NCBI RefSeq assembly: GCF_020805785.1
Contig: NZ_JAJGZV010000001.1
Coordinates: 620,001 to 684,000 of the forward strand
Length of the DNA stretch: 64,000 nucleotides
DNA from: Flavobacterium chungbukense
Lineage (GTDB): Bacteria; Bacteroidota; Bacteroidia; Flavobacteriales; Flavobacteriaceae
Direction: 5' to 3'
Shown: positions 18,260 to 27,201 of the stretch, piece by piece
Layout of the letters: every line of letters starts with the position of its first letter
How positions within the stretch are numbered: position 1 is the stretch's first letter
Translations under genes and position numbers: made by a program
The notes under the pieces: model-generated
What the model was told of the DNA's origin: nothing
Seen by the model: only the letters and a program-made list of their open reading frames with translations
Databases searched by the model: none

Positions 18260-18420
18260 GCCACGAATTAAACACAAATTAAAGATGTTCGTTTAGTTTG
18301 TCGCCCTGATCGAAGTCGAAGGGCGCTCCAATTGGACGAGAGCTTCGACTTTGTTCAGCCTGACAAAAGAAAAAGAAAAATCCTTTCTAATCTATATAAT
18401 CTGTGGCAAAAAATAACATA
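18260..18420. repeat. Dispersed palindromic repeat between the DUF1311 gene and moaE
   Basis: The spacer contains GATCGAAGTCGAAGGGCG and CTTCGACTTTGTTCAGCCTGACA. These are versions of the inverted repeat cttcgacttcgctcagcctgacaa that recurs at 20843-20875 and 33300-33407. The flanks (tagccacgaatta and ataatctgtggcaaaaaa) belong to a second repeat family also seen at 44251-44316 and 47650-47700. Confidence 0.6.
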
Positions 18421-18425
18421 AAAAA

Positions 18426-18857
18426 ATGAGTAAAAATGTATTTGTAGAAGGGCCAATTGCTCCTGAATTTATAGCAGAATCGATTGCCAAACATCAATCT
18501 AAACACACAATCGGAGCGCATAATATTTTTTTAGGACAAGTTCGTGCCGATGTTATTCACGACAATACAGTCGTGGCGATTGATTATTCGGCTTATATGG
18601 ATATGGCAAATGAAGCTTTGCATACGATTCGCGAAAAGGCTTTCGCGAAATTCGATTTAACCTGTATGCACATTTACCACAGTTTAGGTGTTGTAAAAGC
18701 GGGCGAAATCTGTTTATTCGTTTTTGTTTCAGCAACGCGTCGCAAACAAGTTTACGAAGCAACAGAAGCCATCGTAAACTGGATTAAGACCGATGTACCG
18801 ATTTTTGGAAAAGAAATCTTTGAAAACGATACATTCACTTGGAAACAAAATACCTAA
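18426..18857 (+). CDS. moaE: Molybdopterin synthase large subunit MoaE
   Basis: A 143-residue protein that, with MoaD, converts precursor Z to molybdopterin. The motifs GQVRAD, HIYHSLGVVKAGEICLFVFVSATRR and TDVPIFGKEIFE fit MoaE, the last containing the catalytic lysine of the family. It is nine bases upstream of the moaC-moaB fusion. It is separated from moaD by moeB, the DUF1311 gene and a repeat. Confidence 0.94.
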   Translation: MSKNVFVEGPIAPEFIAESIAKHQSKHTIGAHNIFLGQVRADVIHDNTVVAIDYSAYMDMANEALHTIREKAFAKFDLTCMHIYHSLGVVKAGEICLFVFVSATRRKQVYEATEAIVNWIKTDVPIFGKEIFENDTFTWKQNT

Positions 18858-18866
18858 AAAATAAAA

Positions 18867-19781
18867 ATGGTAGATATTACGCATAAAATAAGCACTTTAA
18901 GAGTCGCAACCGCAACCGCAATCGTAAAAGTCAGCAGACAAGAGACTATTGATGCCGTTGTCAATAATTTAGTGCCAAAAGGGAATGTATTGGAAATGGC
19001 AAAAACTGCCGGATTGTTTGCCGTAAAAAACACGCATTTATCAATTCCGGATTGTCATCCGCTTCCTATTGAATTTACTGCTGTTGAATATGAGATTCAA
19101 GATTTACAAATTCATATTATTTTCAAAGTAAAAACTGTTTACAAAACTGGAGTTGAGGTTGAAGCCATGCATGGCGCATCAATAGTGGCATTGACAATGT
19201 ACGATATGCTAAAACCGATTGATAAAGAAATCGAAATTTCAACGATTAAATTAATAAATAAAGAAGGCGGAAAATCGTCTTTCAAAAATAAATTCCCAAA
19301 CGCAATTAAAGCGGCAGTTTTCGTTTGTTCCGATTCGATTTTTGCAGGAGATAAAGAAGATCGCTCGGGAAAACTTATTGTGGAGAAATTAGAATCGCAT
19401 GGAGTGGAAACTTCGCATTACGAGATTATTCCAGATGAGCTAGCTATTATTCAAGAAAAAACAAAAGCTTTCGCTAAAGAAAACCAGCTGGTTATTTTTA
19501 CTGGCGGAACAGGTTTATCTCCAAGAGATGTTACTCCAGAAGCTTTAACACCATTGTTAGAAAGCAGAATTCCGGGAATTGAAGAAGCCATTCGTAATTA
19601 CGGACAGCAGAGAATGCCTTATGCGATGCTGTCAAGAACAGTTGCAGGAACTTTGGGTAAAACTGTAGTTTTGGCATTGCCAGGTTCAACAAACGGAGCA
19701 AGAGAATCTATGGATGCTGTTTTTCCGCATTTGCTGCACGTTTTTCATATTTTAAAAGGAAAAAATCATGACAGCCTCTAA
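18867..19781 (+). CDS. moaCB: MoaC-MoaB/MogA fusion protein
   Basis: A 304-residue two-domain enzyme. Residues about 1-145 are MoaC (cyclic pyranopterin monophosphate synthase) with MVDITHKISTLRVATA, the IPDCHPLPI motif and YDMLKPIDK, which holds two catalytic lysines. Residues about 155-300 are a MoaB/MogA adenylyltransferase domain with FTGGTGLSPRDVTPEA and ALPGSTNGARESMDAVFPHL. Fusion of these two steps is known in other Bacteroidota. It overlaps moaA by 14 bases, indicating translational coupling. Confidence 0.93.
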   Translation: MVDITHKISTLRVATATAIVKVSRQETIDAVVNNLVPKGNVLEMAKTAGLFAVKNTHLSIPDCHPLPIEFTAVEYEIQDLQIHIIFKVKTVYKTGVEVEAMHGASIVALTMYDMLKPIDKEIEISTIKLINKEGGKSSFKNKFPNAIKAAVFVCSDSIFAGDKEDRSGKLIVEKLESHGVETSHYEIIPDELAIIQEKTKAFAKENQLVIFTGGTGLSPRDVTPEALTPLLESRIPGIEEAIRNYGQQRMPYAMLSRTVAGTLGKTVVLALPGSTNGARESMDAVFPHLLHVFHILKGKNHDSL

Positions 19782-20775
19782 TACTATTTTGACGGATGGT
19801 TTTGGGCGCAAGCATAATTATTTGCGCATTTCACTGCTGGAAAAATGCAACCTGCGTTGTACGTACTGCATGCCAGCCGACGGAATTGCGCTTTCTCCAA
19901 AAACTAGCTTAATGACAGCAGATGAGATTTTTGCCATTGCCCAGACTTTCGTGAAAAATGGTGTTGACAAAATTAGATTGACAGGAGGAGAACCGCTCCT
20001 GAGAAAGGATTTTCCTGAGATTGTTTCCAAATTAGCAGAACTGGAAATTTCACTTTCTATTACAACAAACGGAATTTTAATTGATCGTCATATCGAAGTT
20101 TTAAAGCAGTTTAAAGTCAAAAAAATCAATTTGAGTTTAGATACTTTGATTTCGTCAAAATTTCATTCTATAACGCTTCGAAATCAGTTTGAAAAAGTCA
20201 TTGATAATCTGCATTTGCTCTTGAATAATGATTTTGAAGTAAAGGTAAATGTAGTTTTAATGAAAGGTTTTAATGATAATGAAATTATAGATTTTATAAA
20301 ACTGACCCAGTTTCTTCCTATTTCAGTTCGCTTTATTGAATTTATGCCTTTTGCAGGAAACGAGTGGGACAGAAGCAAAATGGTTTCGCAAAATGAGATA
20401 TTATCTCTTGTTGAAAATAGTTTTGCCGAAGATGAAATTAAAAAACTAGAAGACGAAAAAAACTTCACTGCCAGAGTTTATAAAATAAAGAATTTTCAAG
20501 GTAATTTCGGAATTATCAGTTCTATTACCAATCCGTTTTGCGATAGTTGCAACCGCATCCGCTTGACGGCTGATGGAAAAATTAAAAATTGCCTTTTTTC
20601 TAATTCTGAAACCGATTTATTGAAGGCTTTAAGAAACGGAGAATCCATTACGAATTTGATTTCAGAATCGATTCAGAATAAAAAGAAAGTCAGAGCGGGA
20701 ATGGTTACAATTGATGAAATGGATGATCCTAAAAAACACTTTGATAATCGCAGTATGATTGCAATTGGGGGCTAG
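19768..20775 (+). CDS. moaA: GTP 3',8-cyclase MoaA
   Basis: A 335-residue radical-SAM enzyme starting molybdopterin synthesis from GTP. The N-terminal radical-SAM cluster motif CNLRCTYC and the RLTGGEPLLR motif are present, as is the C-terminal second cluster motif CDSCNRIRLTADGKIKNC. The last residues are the conserved Gly-Gly. It overlaps the end of the moaCB gene and closes the cofactor block. Confidence 0.96.
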   Translation: MTASNTILTDGFGRKHNYLRISLLEKCNLRCTYCMPADGIALSPKTSLMTADEIFAIAQTFVKNGVDKIRLTGGEPLLRKDFPEIVSKLAELEISLSITTNGILIDRHIEVLKQFKVKKINLSLDTLISSKFHSITLRNQFEKVIDNLHLLLNNDFEVKVNVVLMKGFNDNEIIDFIKLTQFLPISVRFIEFMPFAGNEWDRSKMVSQNEILSLVENSFAEDEIKKLEDEKNFTARVYKIKNFQGNFGIISSITNPFCDSCNRIRLTADGKIKNCLFSNSETDLLKALRNGESITNLISESIQNKKKVRAGMVTIDEMDDPKKHFDNRSMIAIGG

Positions 20776-20842
20776 TTTATTAATTGTTAATTGTAAAACA
20801 TTACTAGACGCCATTCGACTTCAGGTGTCATAACGATTACGA

Positions 20843-20911
20843 TTGTCAAGCTGAGCGAAGTTGAAGCTCTTCGTACAGCATGTCCTTGCGAGGAACGAAG
20901 CAATCTCACTA
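20843..20911. repeat. Dispersed repeat pair between moaA and the histone-like gene
   Basis: Contains GTCAAGCTGAGCGAAGTTGAAGC, a variant of the gctgagcgaagtcgaag family, directly followed by TCCTTGCGAGGAACGAAGCAATCTCAC, a variant of the gtcatttcgaggaacgagaaatctcac family. Both occur again in several gaps of this window. Confidence 0.6.
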
Positions 20912-20976
20912 TTAGGAACAACGTTCTTTTTGAGACGTAAAAAAAGGCTCAACTTTCGTTAAACCTTTCTTAGATA

Positions 20977-21621
20977 TTATTTTTTCTTTTTTGCTTTCGC
21001 TTTTTTCGAAGCTTTTGCTTTCTTTTCAGCTGCTTTTTTCGCTTTGGCTTTTTCTTTAGCCTTTTTTGCTTTATCTTTTTTCTTTTCTGCTGCTTTTAGT
21101 TTGGCTTTTTTTGCTTTCTCTAATTTTTTAATAACAGCTTTTATCGCTTTTTCTCTTTTCTTTTCTTTCTCTTTTTTAGCTTTTAGTTTCGCTTTCAGTT
21201 TTGATTTTATATCGTTTTTTTTGCCAATTTTTTCGATAGTCAAAACAGGTTTGTTTTCTTCAAAAGGAACTGGAATATCATTAGTTTGAATTTCTATAAT
21301 TTCAGAAACTATTGGTTCTTTTTTTGCCGGTGTGGCGGTTGCTTTTTTTACAGTAGCTTTGGGAGCACCTTTTGAAGCGGCTCTTACTGGTGTTTTTGCG
21401 GCAGTTTTAACAGTTGCGGCAGGAGCTTTTGCTGCTGTTGTTCTAGCTGCAGTCGTTTTTGTAGCTGGCGTTTTTGCAGCTGGTGCTTTTGTTGCAGTTC
21501 TTGTGGTTCTTTTAACCGTTGCTTTTGCTTCTGGTTGCACTTCTGTAGTGGTTTCTACGGCCGTTTCTGCTGGAATATCGGTATTAGTTACAGCAGGAGT
21601 ACTTGAATTTCGTTTTATCAT
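20977..21621 (-). CDS. Lysine/alanine-rich histone H1-like protein
   Basis: A 214-residue low-complexity basic protein. The first half carries KTPAxK/TTAAKAPA-type repeats as in bacterial histone H1-like proteins. A short acidic middle segment follows (EIIEIQTNDIPVPFEENKP, about 107-125), and the last 80 residues are almost only K, A and E, probably one long charged helix. It would bind DNA or RNA without sequence specificity. It stands alone between the molybdenum-cofactor block and the rubredoxin gene, on the opposite strand to moaA. The plus-strand frame over it is a hydrophobic shadow of the AAA/AAG codons. Confidence 0.7.
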   Translation of the reverse strand: MIKRNSSTPAVTNTDIPAETAVETTTEVQPEAKATVKRTTRTATKAPAAKTPATKTTAARTTAAKAPAATVKTAAKTPVRAASKGAPKATVKKATATPAKKEPIVSEIIEIQTNDIPVPFEENKPVLTIEKIGKKNDIKSKLKAKLKAKKEKEKKREKAIKAVIKKLEKAKKAKLKAAEKKKDKAKKAKEKAKAKKAAEKKAKASKKAKAKKKK

Positions 21622-21766
21622 AACTGTATTTTTTTGTTGAGTGAAATAGCTTGGTACTAAGAAAATAAAGTAGCATCTGAGGTGTAATGCTTTAATACTA
21701 ATTCTTAGCTAAGCTAAATATACACATTTTTTTAATACATGATTATTAAGCTTTTACTAAATGCTG

Positions 21767-23215
21767 CTATTGTTTAACCAGTTCTAAAATCACAAAATTG
21801 CTTTTTGGCGCTTCGCATAAAGAACAACAGAACGTTTCTGGAAGATTCTCAAACAAAATGCCTTTTGGAATTCCTTGTGTTTGATCGCCATATTCTGAAT
21901 TGTAAAGCGTTAAACACTCTTGGCATTGATAAATATCTAATTGAGGTTTTTCTTTTTTCTGCAGATTTTCAGCTACTTCGGAAGCTGTATTGCCCAGTTC
22001 TTCAAAATATTTTCTACTTAATTCAATTAAAATTGTTGGCAATTCCAGTTTGTCGATATCTTGGGAATGCACAATGTATTCGCGTGTATTTGGATCAAAA
22101 TTTTTAGCAAATAAAACGTTATAAGTATCTCTGATTTTGATAGATTCTAAAGCAGCTGGAAGTTCGTTTTTTTCGATGACAATCGAAGTGAAATAATGCC
22201 CGTCACGATTGTATTCTGAAATTCCGAAGTTTAATCCGTAAGTACTAATGTCAAATTGATCGAGTGTACGAACTAAGAATGTTTTTAGGTTTAAAGCCCA
22301 TTCCATTGCAACAGGCAAATGCCAGTTTAGTTCTAAAAGGGAATGTCGGACATTGATTCCTCGTTTTCCAAGAAATTTTTCCCATTCCAGTTTTCGATCT
22401 TTTGGAATTCCTTTTACAATAAATGATTTCCAAGGAGTGATGCAGATTTTTCCTATTTTACACTCAAAACACAAATCACACATTTCTTTTAGAAAATCTA
22501 AATTATATTGATTATTTCTCCAGTATAATCCCAACCAATATTGATCAATTCCCATTCTGTTCATTCCTTCGTAATACGGAAATGGATAAAAAGGAACATT
22601 TAAAGGTTTATCTATTGTTCTATTATTGGTGTCTAGCGCTTCGCTAACTAAAGTGAACAGCAGTTCAATGTCGATATTATCTTCTTCTGAAATTTTTTCG
22701 ATTTCATAATAAATCTTAGCCAAATCCCAGCTGTAAATTAAAACAGGATAAACTGCCATCTTTTCCCATTTTGGAAGACGAACATACAAGTACCAATAAT
22801 CTTCATGTTCTGAAGCGATAAAGTTTAAATGACCAGTAAACAAAGGAACTAATTGTTGTTTTGGATCGGTTATATTGACTTTTAGTTTCGGCTGTTCTTT
22901 AAATTCTTCCAAAACATATAAAAAACGGTTTCCTGTGAGCCAATTTGTATTTCTGAAAATATCAGTCGAAACATACGAAGAAACTATATTATTGCCACTT
23001 TTTTGATCAGGATATACAAAATGGTGTTTTCCTAAAGTAGTTTTGTCCAATGTTTTAAAGCCTTGAGGGAAAATAATATCCTGTCTTGAACCAAACGAAA
23101 TGGATTCAAGTCCTTTTTCTAAAGCAATATTTACTACTTCTCGAAGTTCTCCCGGCGAAATAACGCCTCCTTTTACTATTAATCTTGTTAGTTCCATTTT
23201 GTTTTCTTGTTTCAA
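21767..23215 (-). CDS. Siroheme-reductase-like half-domain protein fused to rubredoxin
   Basis: A 482-residue protein of unusual build. The last 50 residues are a rubredoxin domain (YQCQECLTLYNSEYGDQ, then CCSLCEAPKSNF) with two CxxC iron ligands. Two earlier segments resemble the ferredoxin-like half-domain of nitrite/sulfite reductases: residues about 5-50 (LIVKGGVISPGELREVVNIA to GSRQDIIFP) and about 240-290 (EMCDLCFECKIGKICITPWKSFIVKGIP). I do not see the complete cysteine set for a siroheme-linked [4Fe-4S] cluster, so it may be an electron carrier rather than a reductase. It is the next gene after the fused assimilatory nitrate reductase on the same strand, 285 bases downstream, so a role as a redox partner is likely but not shown. 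An internal start at 23197 is possible. Confidence 0.65.
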   Translation of the reverse strand: MKQENKMELTRLIVKGGVISPGELREVVNIALEKGLESISFGSRQDIIFPQGFKTLDKTTLGKHHFVYPDQKSGNNIVSSYVSTDIFRNTNWLTGNRFLYVLEEFKEQPKLKVNITDPKQQLVPLFTGHLNFIASEHEDYWYLYVRLPKWEKMAVYPVLIYSWDLAKIYYEIEKISEEDNIDIELLFTLVSEALDTNNRTIDKPLNVPFYPFPYYEGMNRMGIDQYWLGLYWRNNQYNLDFLKEMCDLCFECKIGKICITPWKSFIVKGIPKDRKLEWEKFLGKRGINVRHSLLELNWHLPVAMEWALNLKTFLVRTLDQFDISTYGLNFGISEYNRDGHYFTSIVIEKNELPAALESIKIRDTYNVLFAKNFDPNTREYIVHSQDIDKLELPTILIELSRKYFEELGNTASEVAENLQKKEKPQLDIYQCQECLTLYNSEYGDQTQGIPKGILFENLPETFCCSLCEAPKSNFVILELVKQ

Positions 23216-23239
23216 TTTTCAGGTTTCTTTGTTTCAGTT

Positions 23240-23470
23240 TGTTGGGATTGTGTTGATTTTTTAACACAGAGTTCACAAAGGTTTTTCGCAAAGTTTTGAA
23301 GATTTATATTTTGTGTGAAAAATTGTTTTCTATCGAAAAAAAGTTCGCAAAGCAATACTTTAAAAATTATATCCAAAGCTTGGTGAACTTTGCATACTCA
23401 TTAAAGTAAACAGAATAAACTTTGCGAAACTTTGTGCTTTCCGTTAAAGTTTATGTTCAAAGTAAAATAA
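23240..23470. repeat. Degenerate acacagagttcacaaagg / tttgcgaaactttgtg repeat
   Basis: The gap between the nas gene and the rubredoxin gene contains a loose inverted repeat, with aacacagagttcacaaaggtt near 23260 and aactttgcgaaactttgtgct near 23420. These belong to a repeat type common in flavobacterial intergenic DNA. No promoter or terminator stands out, so the two genes could still be co-transcribed. Confidence 0.4.
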
Positions 23471-23500
23471 CTTGAAACATTAAACCTGAAACAAAATAAA

Positions 23501-26500
23501 TTATTTACACTTCGCCAATATCTCCTTAACCTCCGTTTTACAACTTCCGCAGCCTAAACCTGCGCCTGTATTTTTGCATAAATCCGTAAAATCATTTACG
23601 CCGCTTTTAATAGTTTCTTCTATATTTCCAGCTCCGACTTGACTGCAGGAACAAACCAATTTTCCTAAAACAGGTTTTGCATTTGAACTTCCTCGTAAAA
23701 GCGTATTGCGTTTGTCAGACAATTCGATTTTACTTTCAATCATGGTTTTAAATTCGGCAAATTCGTTTTTATCTCCCATTAAAATAGCGCCCACTAAAAG
23801 ATCGTCTTTTACGATGCATTTTTTGTAATAACGTTTTTTCAAATCGGTAAAAACAATTTCTTCGTAAGAATCATCATTTTCTGGAATCGTAAGATCGCCA
23901 ATACTGCAAAGGTTGATATCTTCTAATTTTAGAATATTCATTAAAATCGAACCTTTATAATAACTGCTGATATCTCCTGCAAGGAAATTTGCCAAAATAT
24001 CGGCCTGTTCTTCTGCTGCCGACGTAATTCCGAATAGCTTATTATTGAACTCGGCTATCTCACCAATGGCAAAAATATCAGGATTTGAAGTTTGTAAATA
24101 CTGATTTACTTTTACGCCACGTCCGCATGAAAGTCCGCTTTCGCGTGCAATCTCAATATTCGGAATCGTTCCAATCGTATACACAATTGCATTTGCCGTA
24201 ATAATTTTACCGCTTTTTAAAGCAATTTCAATTTCATTCGGATTATCAGTTTCAAAAACCGTACTGACTTCATTATCAAAATAAATCTGAATATCACGAA
24301 GCTGTACTTCTTCAGCCAAAAGTTTACTCGAAATTCGATCCAACTGACGCTCCATCAATCGCGAAGCTCTTTGGATAATAGTAGTTTTTACTTTTTTATG
24401 TTTTAAAGCTGCGGCTAATTCTAAACCTAATAAACCACCGCCAATAATCACAACATGCTGTTCTTCTGGCGGAAGATTCGTACTGTCTAAATGTTTTTTC
24501 AAACGATCGGCATCTTCTTTTCTTCGAACGGTAAAACGTCCTGGAAGATGAAGCTGTGCATTTTCGGGAACAAAAGGACGGCTTCCTGTGGCTAAAATTA
24601 AAGAATCAAAAGTGTGAATTTCGCCTTGACTGTCTAGAATTGTTTTATTATTCGCATCTAATTTTTCGATTGCAACTCCGGCTTTCATCGTAATTTTTAA
24701 TTTACTAAAAGCTTCACCATCTTTAACTTTCAAAAGTTGCTCCCAAGTGAATTCTCCCGTCATGTATTCTGGGAGCAAAACGCGATTGTAAAACGGATTT
24801 GCTTCATTCGAAAAAACGATAATTTCATCGGTGGTATTGAATTCACGATAATTTTGAATGAATCGGAAAGAAGCTGCTCCAGCTCCGACAATTGCAATTT
24901 TCTGAAACGGTTTTACATACTTATTTATCGAAACGGTTGTGAACTTAAAATCGGGTTCTTTTGAGATGGGATCAACAACGGTATTCGTTAAATTATTTGT
25001 TCTATTTAAATCATTTTCAAGTTGTTTTCCCCAGTGCATTGGCAGGAAAACTACTTTCTCTTTAATTGAATCGGTAACTTTTGCTTTTACTCGAACTTCT
25101 CCGTTTTTGCTGGTTACAACAACAATATCGCCATTTTTTATATCATTTTTAAAAGCATCAATCGGATTGATTTCTAAAACTGGACTTGGAATATGTGTTA
25201 ATAATCTTGACACTTTTCCAGTTTTCGTCATCGTGTGCCATTGATCACGAATTCTTCCTGTTGTTAAAATAAAAGGAAATTCGGCATTTGGCTGTACCGA
25301 TGTATTTTCAATTGAAACAGGCAAGTTAAAAATGGCTTTTCCAGAAGGTGTGTAGAATTTTTTATCGGTAAATAATCTAGGAGTTCCCGGATGTCCATAA
25401 TCTGGAACTGGCCATTGAAAAGTGCCTTCGGTTTTGAGACGATGGTAATTTAAAAATGAAATATCGATATTGGTATTTTTGGTCAGCGCACAATGTTCTT
25501 TGTAAATCTCTTCAGCGCTGTTAAAATTAAATCCGTTGAAATTCATTTTTTTAGCAAAGCGAATGAGGATTTCGATGTCTGGAAGCGCTTCGCCTGGCGC
25601 ATTGATTCCTTTTGGTAGATAAGAAATACGACGTTCCGAATTGGTCATAGTTCCTTCTTTTTCCAACCATCCAGCAGCTGGTAATAATAAATCAGCAAAT
25701 TTGGCTGTATCTGCATTATGGGAAATATCCTGAACTACGACAAATTTTGCATTTTGAAGCGCTTTTTCGGCTCTGCGTGAATCGGGTAAACTCACCAATG
25801 GATTGGTACAGATAATCCAGACTGCTTTCATTTTGCCTGATTCTAATGCTTCAAACATTTCTGTCGCGGTTAAACCTGGTTTGTCTGAAATCTCGTCAAC
25901 ACCCCAAAAATCTGCCACTTCTTTGCGATGTGTTGGATTTGCAATGTCTTTATGTGCAGCTAAAAGTGTCGCCATTCCGCCTACCTCTCGTCCGCCCATA
26001 GCGTTAGGCTGACCCGTTAATGAAAATGGTCCAGAACCCGGTTTTCCAACTTTTCCCGTTAATAGAGATAAATTTAATAAAGCCGTATTTTTATCCACTC
26101 CAACAGCACTTTGATTCAGTCCCATTGCCCAAAGCGAGATAAATCCTTTGGCTTTTCCGATAATATCGGCAGCCAATTTGATCTCGTTTACAGGAATGCC
26201 GCAAAGTTTTGAAGCTTTTTCTAAGGACGTATTTAAAACTAAGTCTTTATATTGTTTGAAATTTTCAGCATTATTCTTTACAAAATCATGATCTACATAA
26301 CCTTTTTCGATAATTCGTCTGGCAATGGCATGGTACAAAATAATATCAGAACCAGGAATAATCTGCAAATGCAAATCGGCAAAAGCAGCGGTATCTGTTC
26401 GTCTTGGATCAATTACAATTACTTTAATTTTTGGATTTTTCTCTTTGTGTTTCTCTAGTCGTCTGAAAAGAATAGGGTGGCACCAAGCCGGATTTGCACC

Positions 26501-27016
26501 CGTAATTAAAAAGGTATCTGCCAATTCAATATCATCGTAAGCAATTGGAACAGAATCTTCGCCAAAGGTCTTTTTATAACCCACAACGGCAGAACTCATG
26601 CATAGTCTTGAATTGGTGTCAATATTATTGGTTTTTAGAAAACCTTTTACAAGTTTATTAACCAAATAATATTCTTCGGTTAAGCATTGTCCCGAAATAT
26701 AAAATCCAACGCTATCTGGTCCGTGTTTTTTTATAATGGAAGAAAAAACAGCTGCAGCGCGATCGAGAGCCGTATCCCAACTCACGCGCTCTAGAGGATA
26801 ATTTTTGCTCCCGCGCATTTCGGGATATAAAATTCTATCTGAAATGTCATTGGCTACGTAATGCAGATTCATTCCTTTAGAACATAACATTCCTTTGTTA
26901 ACAGGATGATCTTTGTCGCCTTCAACCATTACACCATTTTTAGCATCGTTGGTCACGATTATTCCGCAGCCAACGCCGCAATAGGAACAGGTAGTTTTGA
27001 TCTTAGTACTTTGCAT
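23501..27016 (-). CDS. nasC: Assimilatory nitrate reductase fused to NirB-like flavoprotein and BFD domain
   Basis: An 1171-residue fusion. Residues about 1-690 are a Mo-bis-MGD nitrate reductase of the NasA/NasC type, with CSYCGVGCGI and LCSKGMNLHY for the [4Fe-4S] cluster, the Mo ligand in SRLCMSSAVVGYKKTFG, and the C-terminal LPMHWGKQL motif. Residues about 705-1090 are an FAD/NAD(P)-binding reductase like the N-terminal half of NirB or NasB (VAIVGAGAASFRF, then VVIIGGGLLGLELAAAL). The last 55 residues are a BFD-like [2Fe-2S] domain (CSCSQ, GLGCGSCKTEV). The polypeptide thus holds a complete NAD(P)H-to-nitrate chain in the cytoplasm. Its promoter carries the TACTTAT palindrome half and a TACGTAT 7-2-7 site shared with the divergent FNR-like gene. 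It is a second nitrate reductase, separate from the one at 10120-12336. Confidence 0.93.
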   Translation of the reverse strand: MQSTKIKTTCSYCGVGCGIIVTNDAKNGVMVEGDKDHPVNKGMLCSKGMNLHYVANDISDRILYPEMRGSKNYPLERVSWDTALDRAAAVFSSIIKKHGPDSVGFYISGQCLTEEYYLVNKLVKGFLKTNNIDTNSRLCMSSAVVGYKKTFGEDSVPIAYDDIELADTFLITGANPAWCHPILFRRLEKHKEKNPKIKVIVIDPRRTDTAAFADLHLQIIPGSDIILYHAIARRIIEKGYVDHDFVKNNAENFKQYKDLVLNTSLEKASKLCGIPVNEIKLAADIIGKAKGFISLWAMGLNQSAVGVDKNTALLNLSLLTGKVGKPGSGPFSLTGQPNAMGGREVGGMATLLAAHKDIANPTHRKEVADFWGVDEISDKPGLTATEMFEALESGKMKAVWIICTNPLVSLPDSRRAEKALQNAKFVVVQDISHNADTAKFADLLLPAAGWLEKEGTMTNSERRISYLPKGINAPGEALPDIEILIRFAKKMNFNGFNFNSAEEIYKEHCALTKNTNIDISFLNYHRLKTEGTFQWPVPDYGHPGTPRLFTDKKFYTPSGKAIFNLPVSIENTSVQPNAEFPFILTTGRIRDQWHTMTKTGKVSRLLTHIPSPVLEINPIDAFKNDIKNGDIVVVTSKNGEVRVKAKVTDSIKEKVVFLPMHWGKQLENDLNRTNNLTNTVVDPISKEPDFKFTTVSINKYVKPFQKIAIVGAGAASFRFIQNYREFNTTDEIIVFSNEANPFYNRVLLPEYMTGEFTWEQLLKVKDGEAFSKLKITMKAGVAIEKLDANNKTILDSQGEIHTFDSLILATGSRPFVPENAQLHLPGRFTVRRKEDADRLKKHLDSTNLPPEEQHVVIIGGGLLGLELAAALKHKKVKTTIIQRASRLMERQLDRISSKLLAEEVQLRDIQIYFDNEVSTVFETDNPNEIEIALKSGKIITANAIVYTIGTIPNIEIARESGLSCGRGVKVNQYLQTSNPDIFAIGEIAEFNNKLFGITSAAEEQADILANFLAGDISSYYKGSILMNILKLEDINLCSIGDLTIPENDDSYEEIVFTDLKKRYYKKCIVKDDLLVGAILMGDKNEFAEFKTMIESKIELSDKRNTLLRGSSNAKPVLGKLVCSCSQVGAGNIEETIKSGVNDFTDLCKNTGAGLGCGSCKTEVKEILAKCK

Positions 27017-27070
27017 TACAATTCGGTTTTGAATACTACTTAACTAATTAGTTTTTGATTTTAGATAAAT

Positions 27071-27121
27071 CACTTATTTACTTTAAAACAAAAATAAGTA
27101 TTATTTACGTATTAATACGTA
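27071..27121 (-). promoter_or_regulatory. nas promoter with TACTTAT element and TACGTAT-N2-ATACGTA site
   Basis: On the minus strand TACTTATTTTTG (complement of 27089-27100) contains the -7 element TATTTTTG. Just upstream is a perfect TACGTAT-TA-ATACGTA inverted repeat (27106-27121), with the 7-2-7 heptamer layout known for NarL/NarP sites in enterobacteria. CACTTAT at 27071-27077 gives a further half-site. The 7-2-7 site replaces any -33 element for nas, with its centre near -31. Confidence 0.6.
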
Positions 27122-27149
27122 ATTTTTAAATTTATTTTTATTATTTTTG
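27106..27149 (+). promoter_or_regulatory. Divergent promoter of the FNR-like gene sharing the 7-2-7 site
   Basis: A -7 element TATTTTTG lies at 27142-27149 on the plus strand. The TACGTAT-N2-ATACGTA site (27106-27121) is centred about 42 bases before the expected start near 27156. One bound regulator could therefore control both nas and the FNR-like gene. Confidence 0.5.
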
Positions 27150-27201
27150 AAGAAAAGAAATGAGTACCAAAAAATATGTTTCATGCTGAAAAATTGAACT
27201 C

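Noticed and set aside
21044..21640. Plus-strand hydrophobic ORFs opposite the lysine-rich gene
   Set aside because: They are the reverse complement of lysine and alanine codon runs (Phe/Leu/Ala-rich shadows). The minus-strand frame has the meaningful composition.
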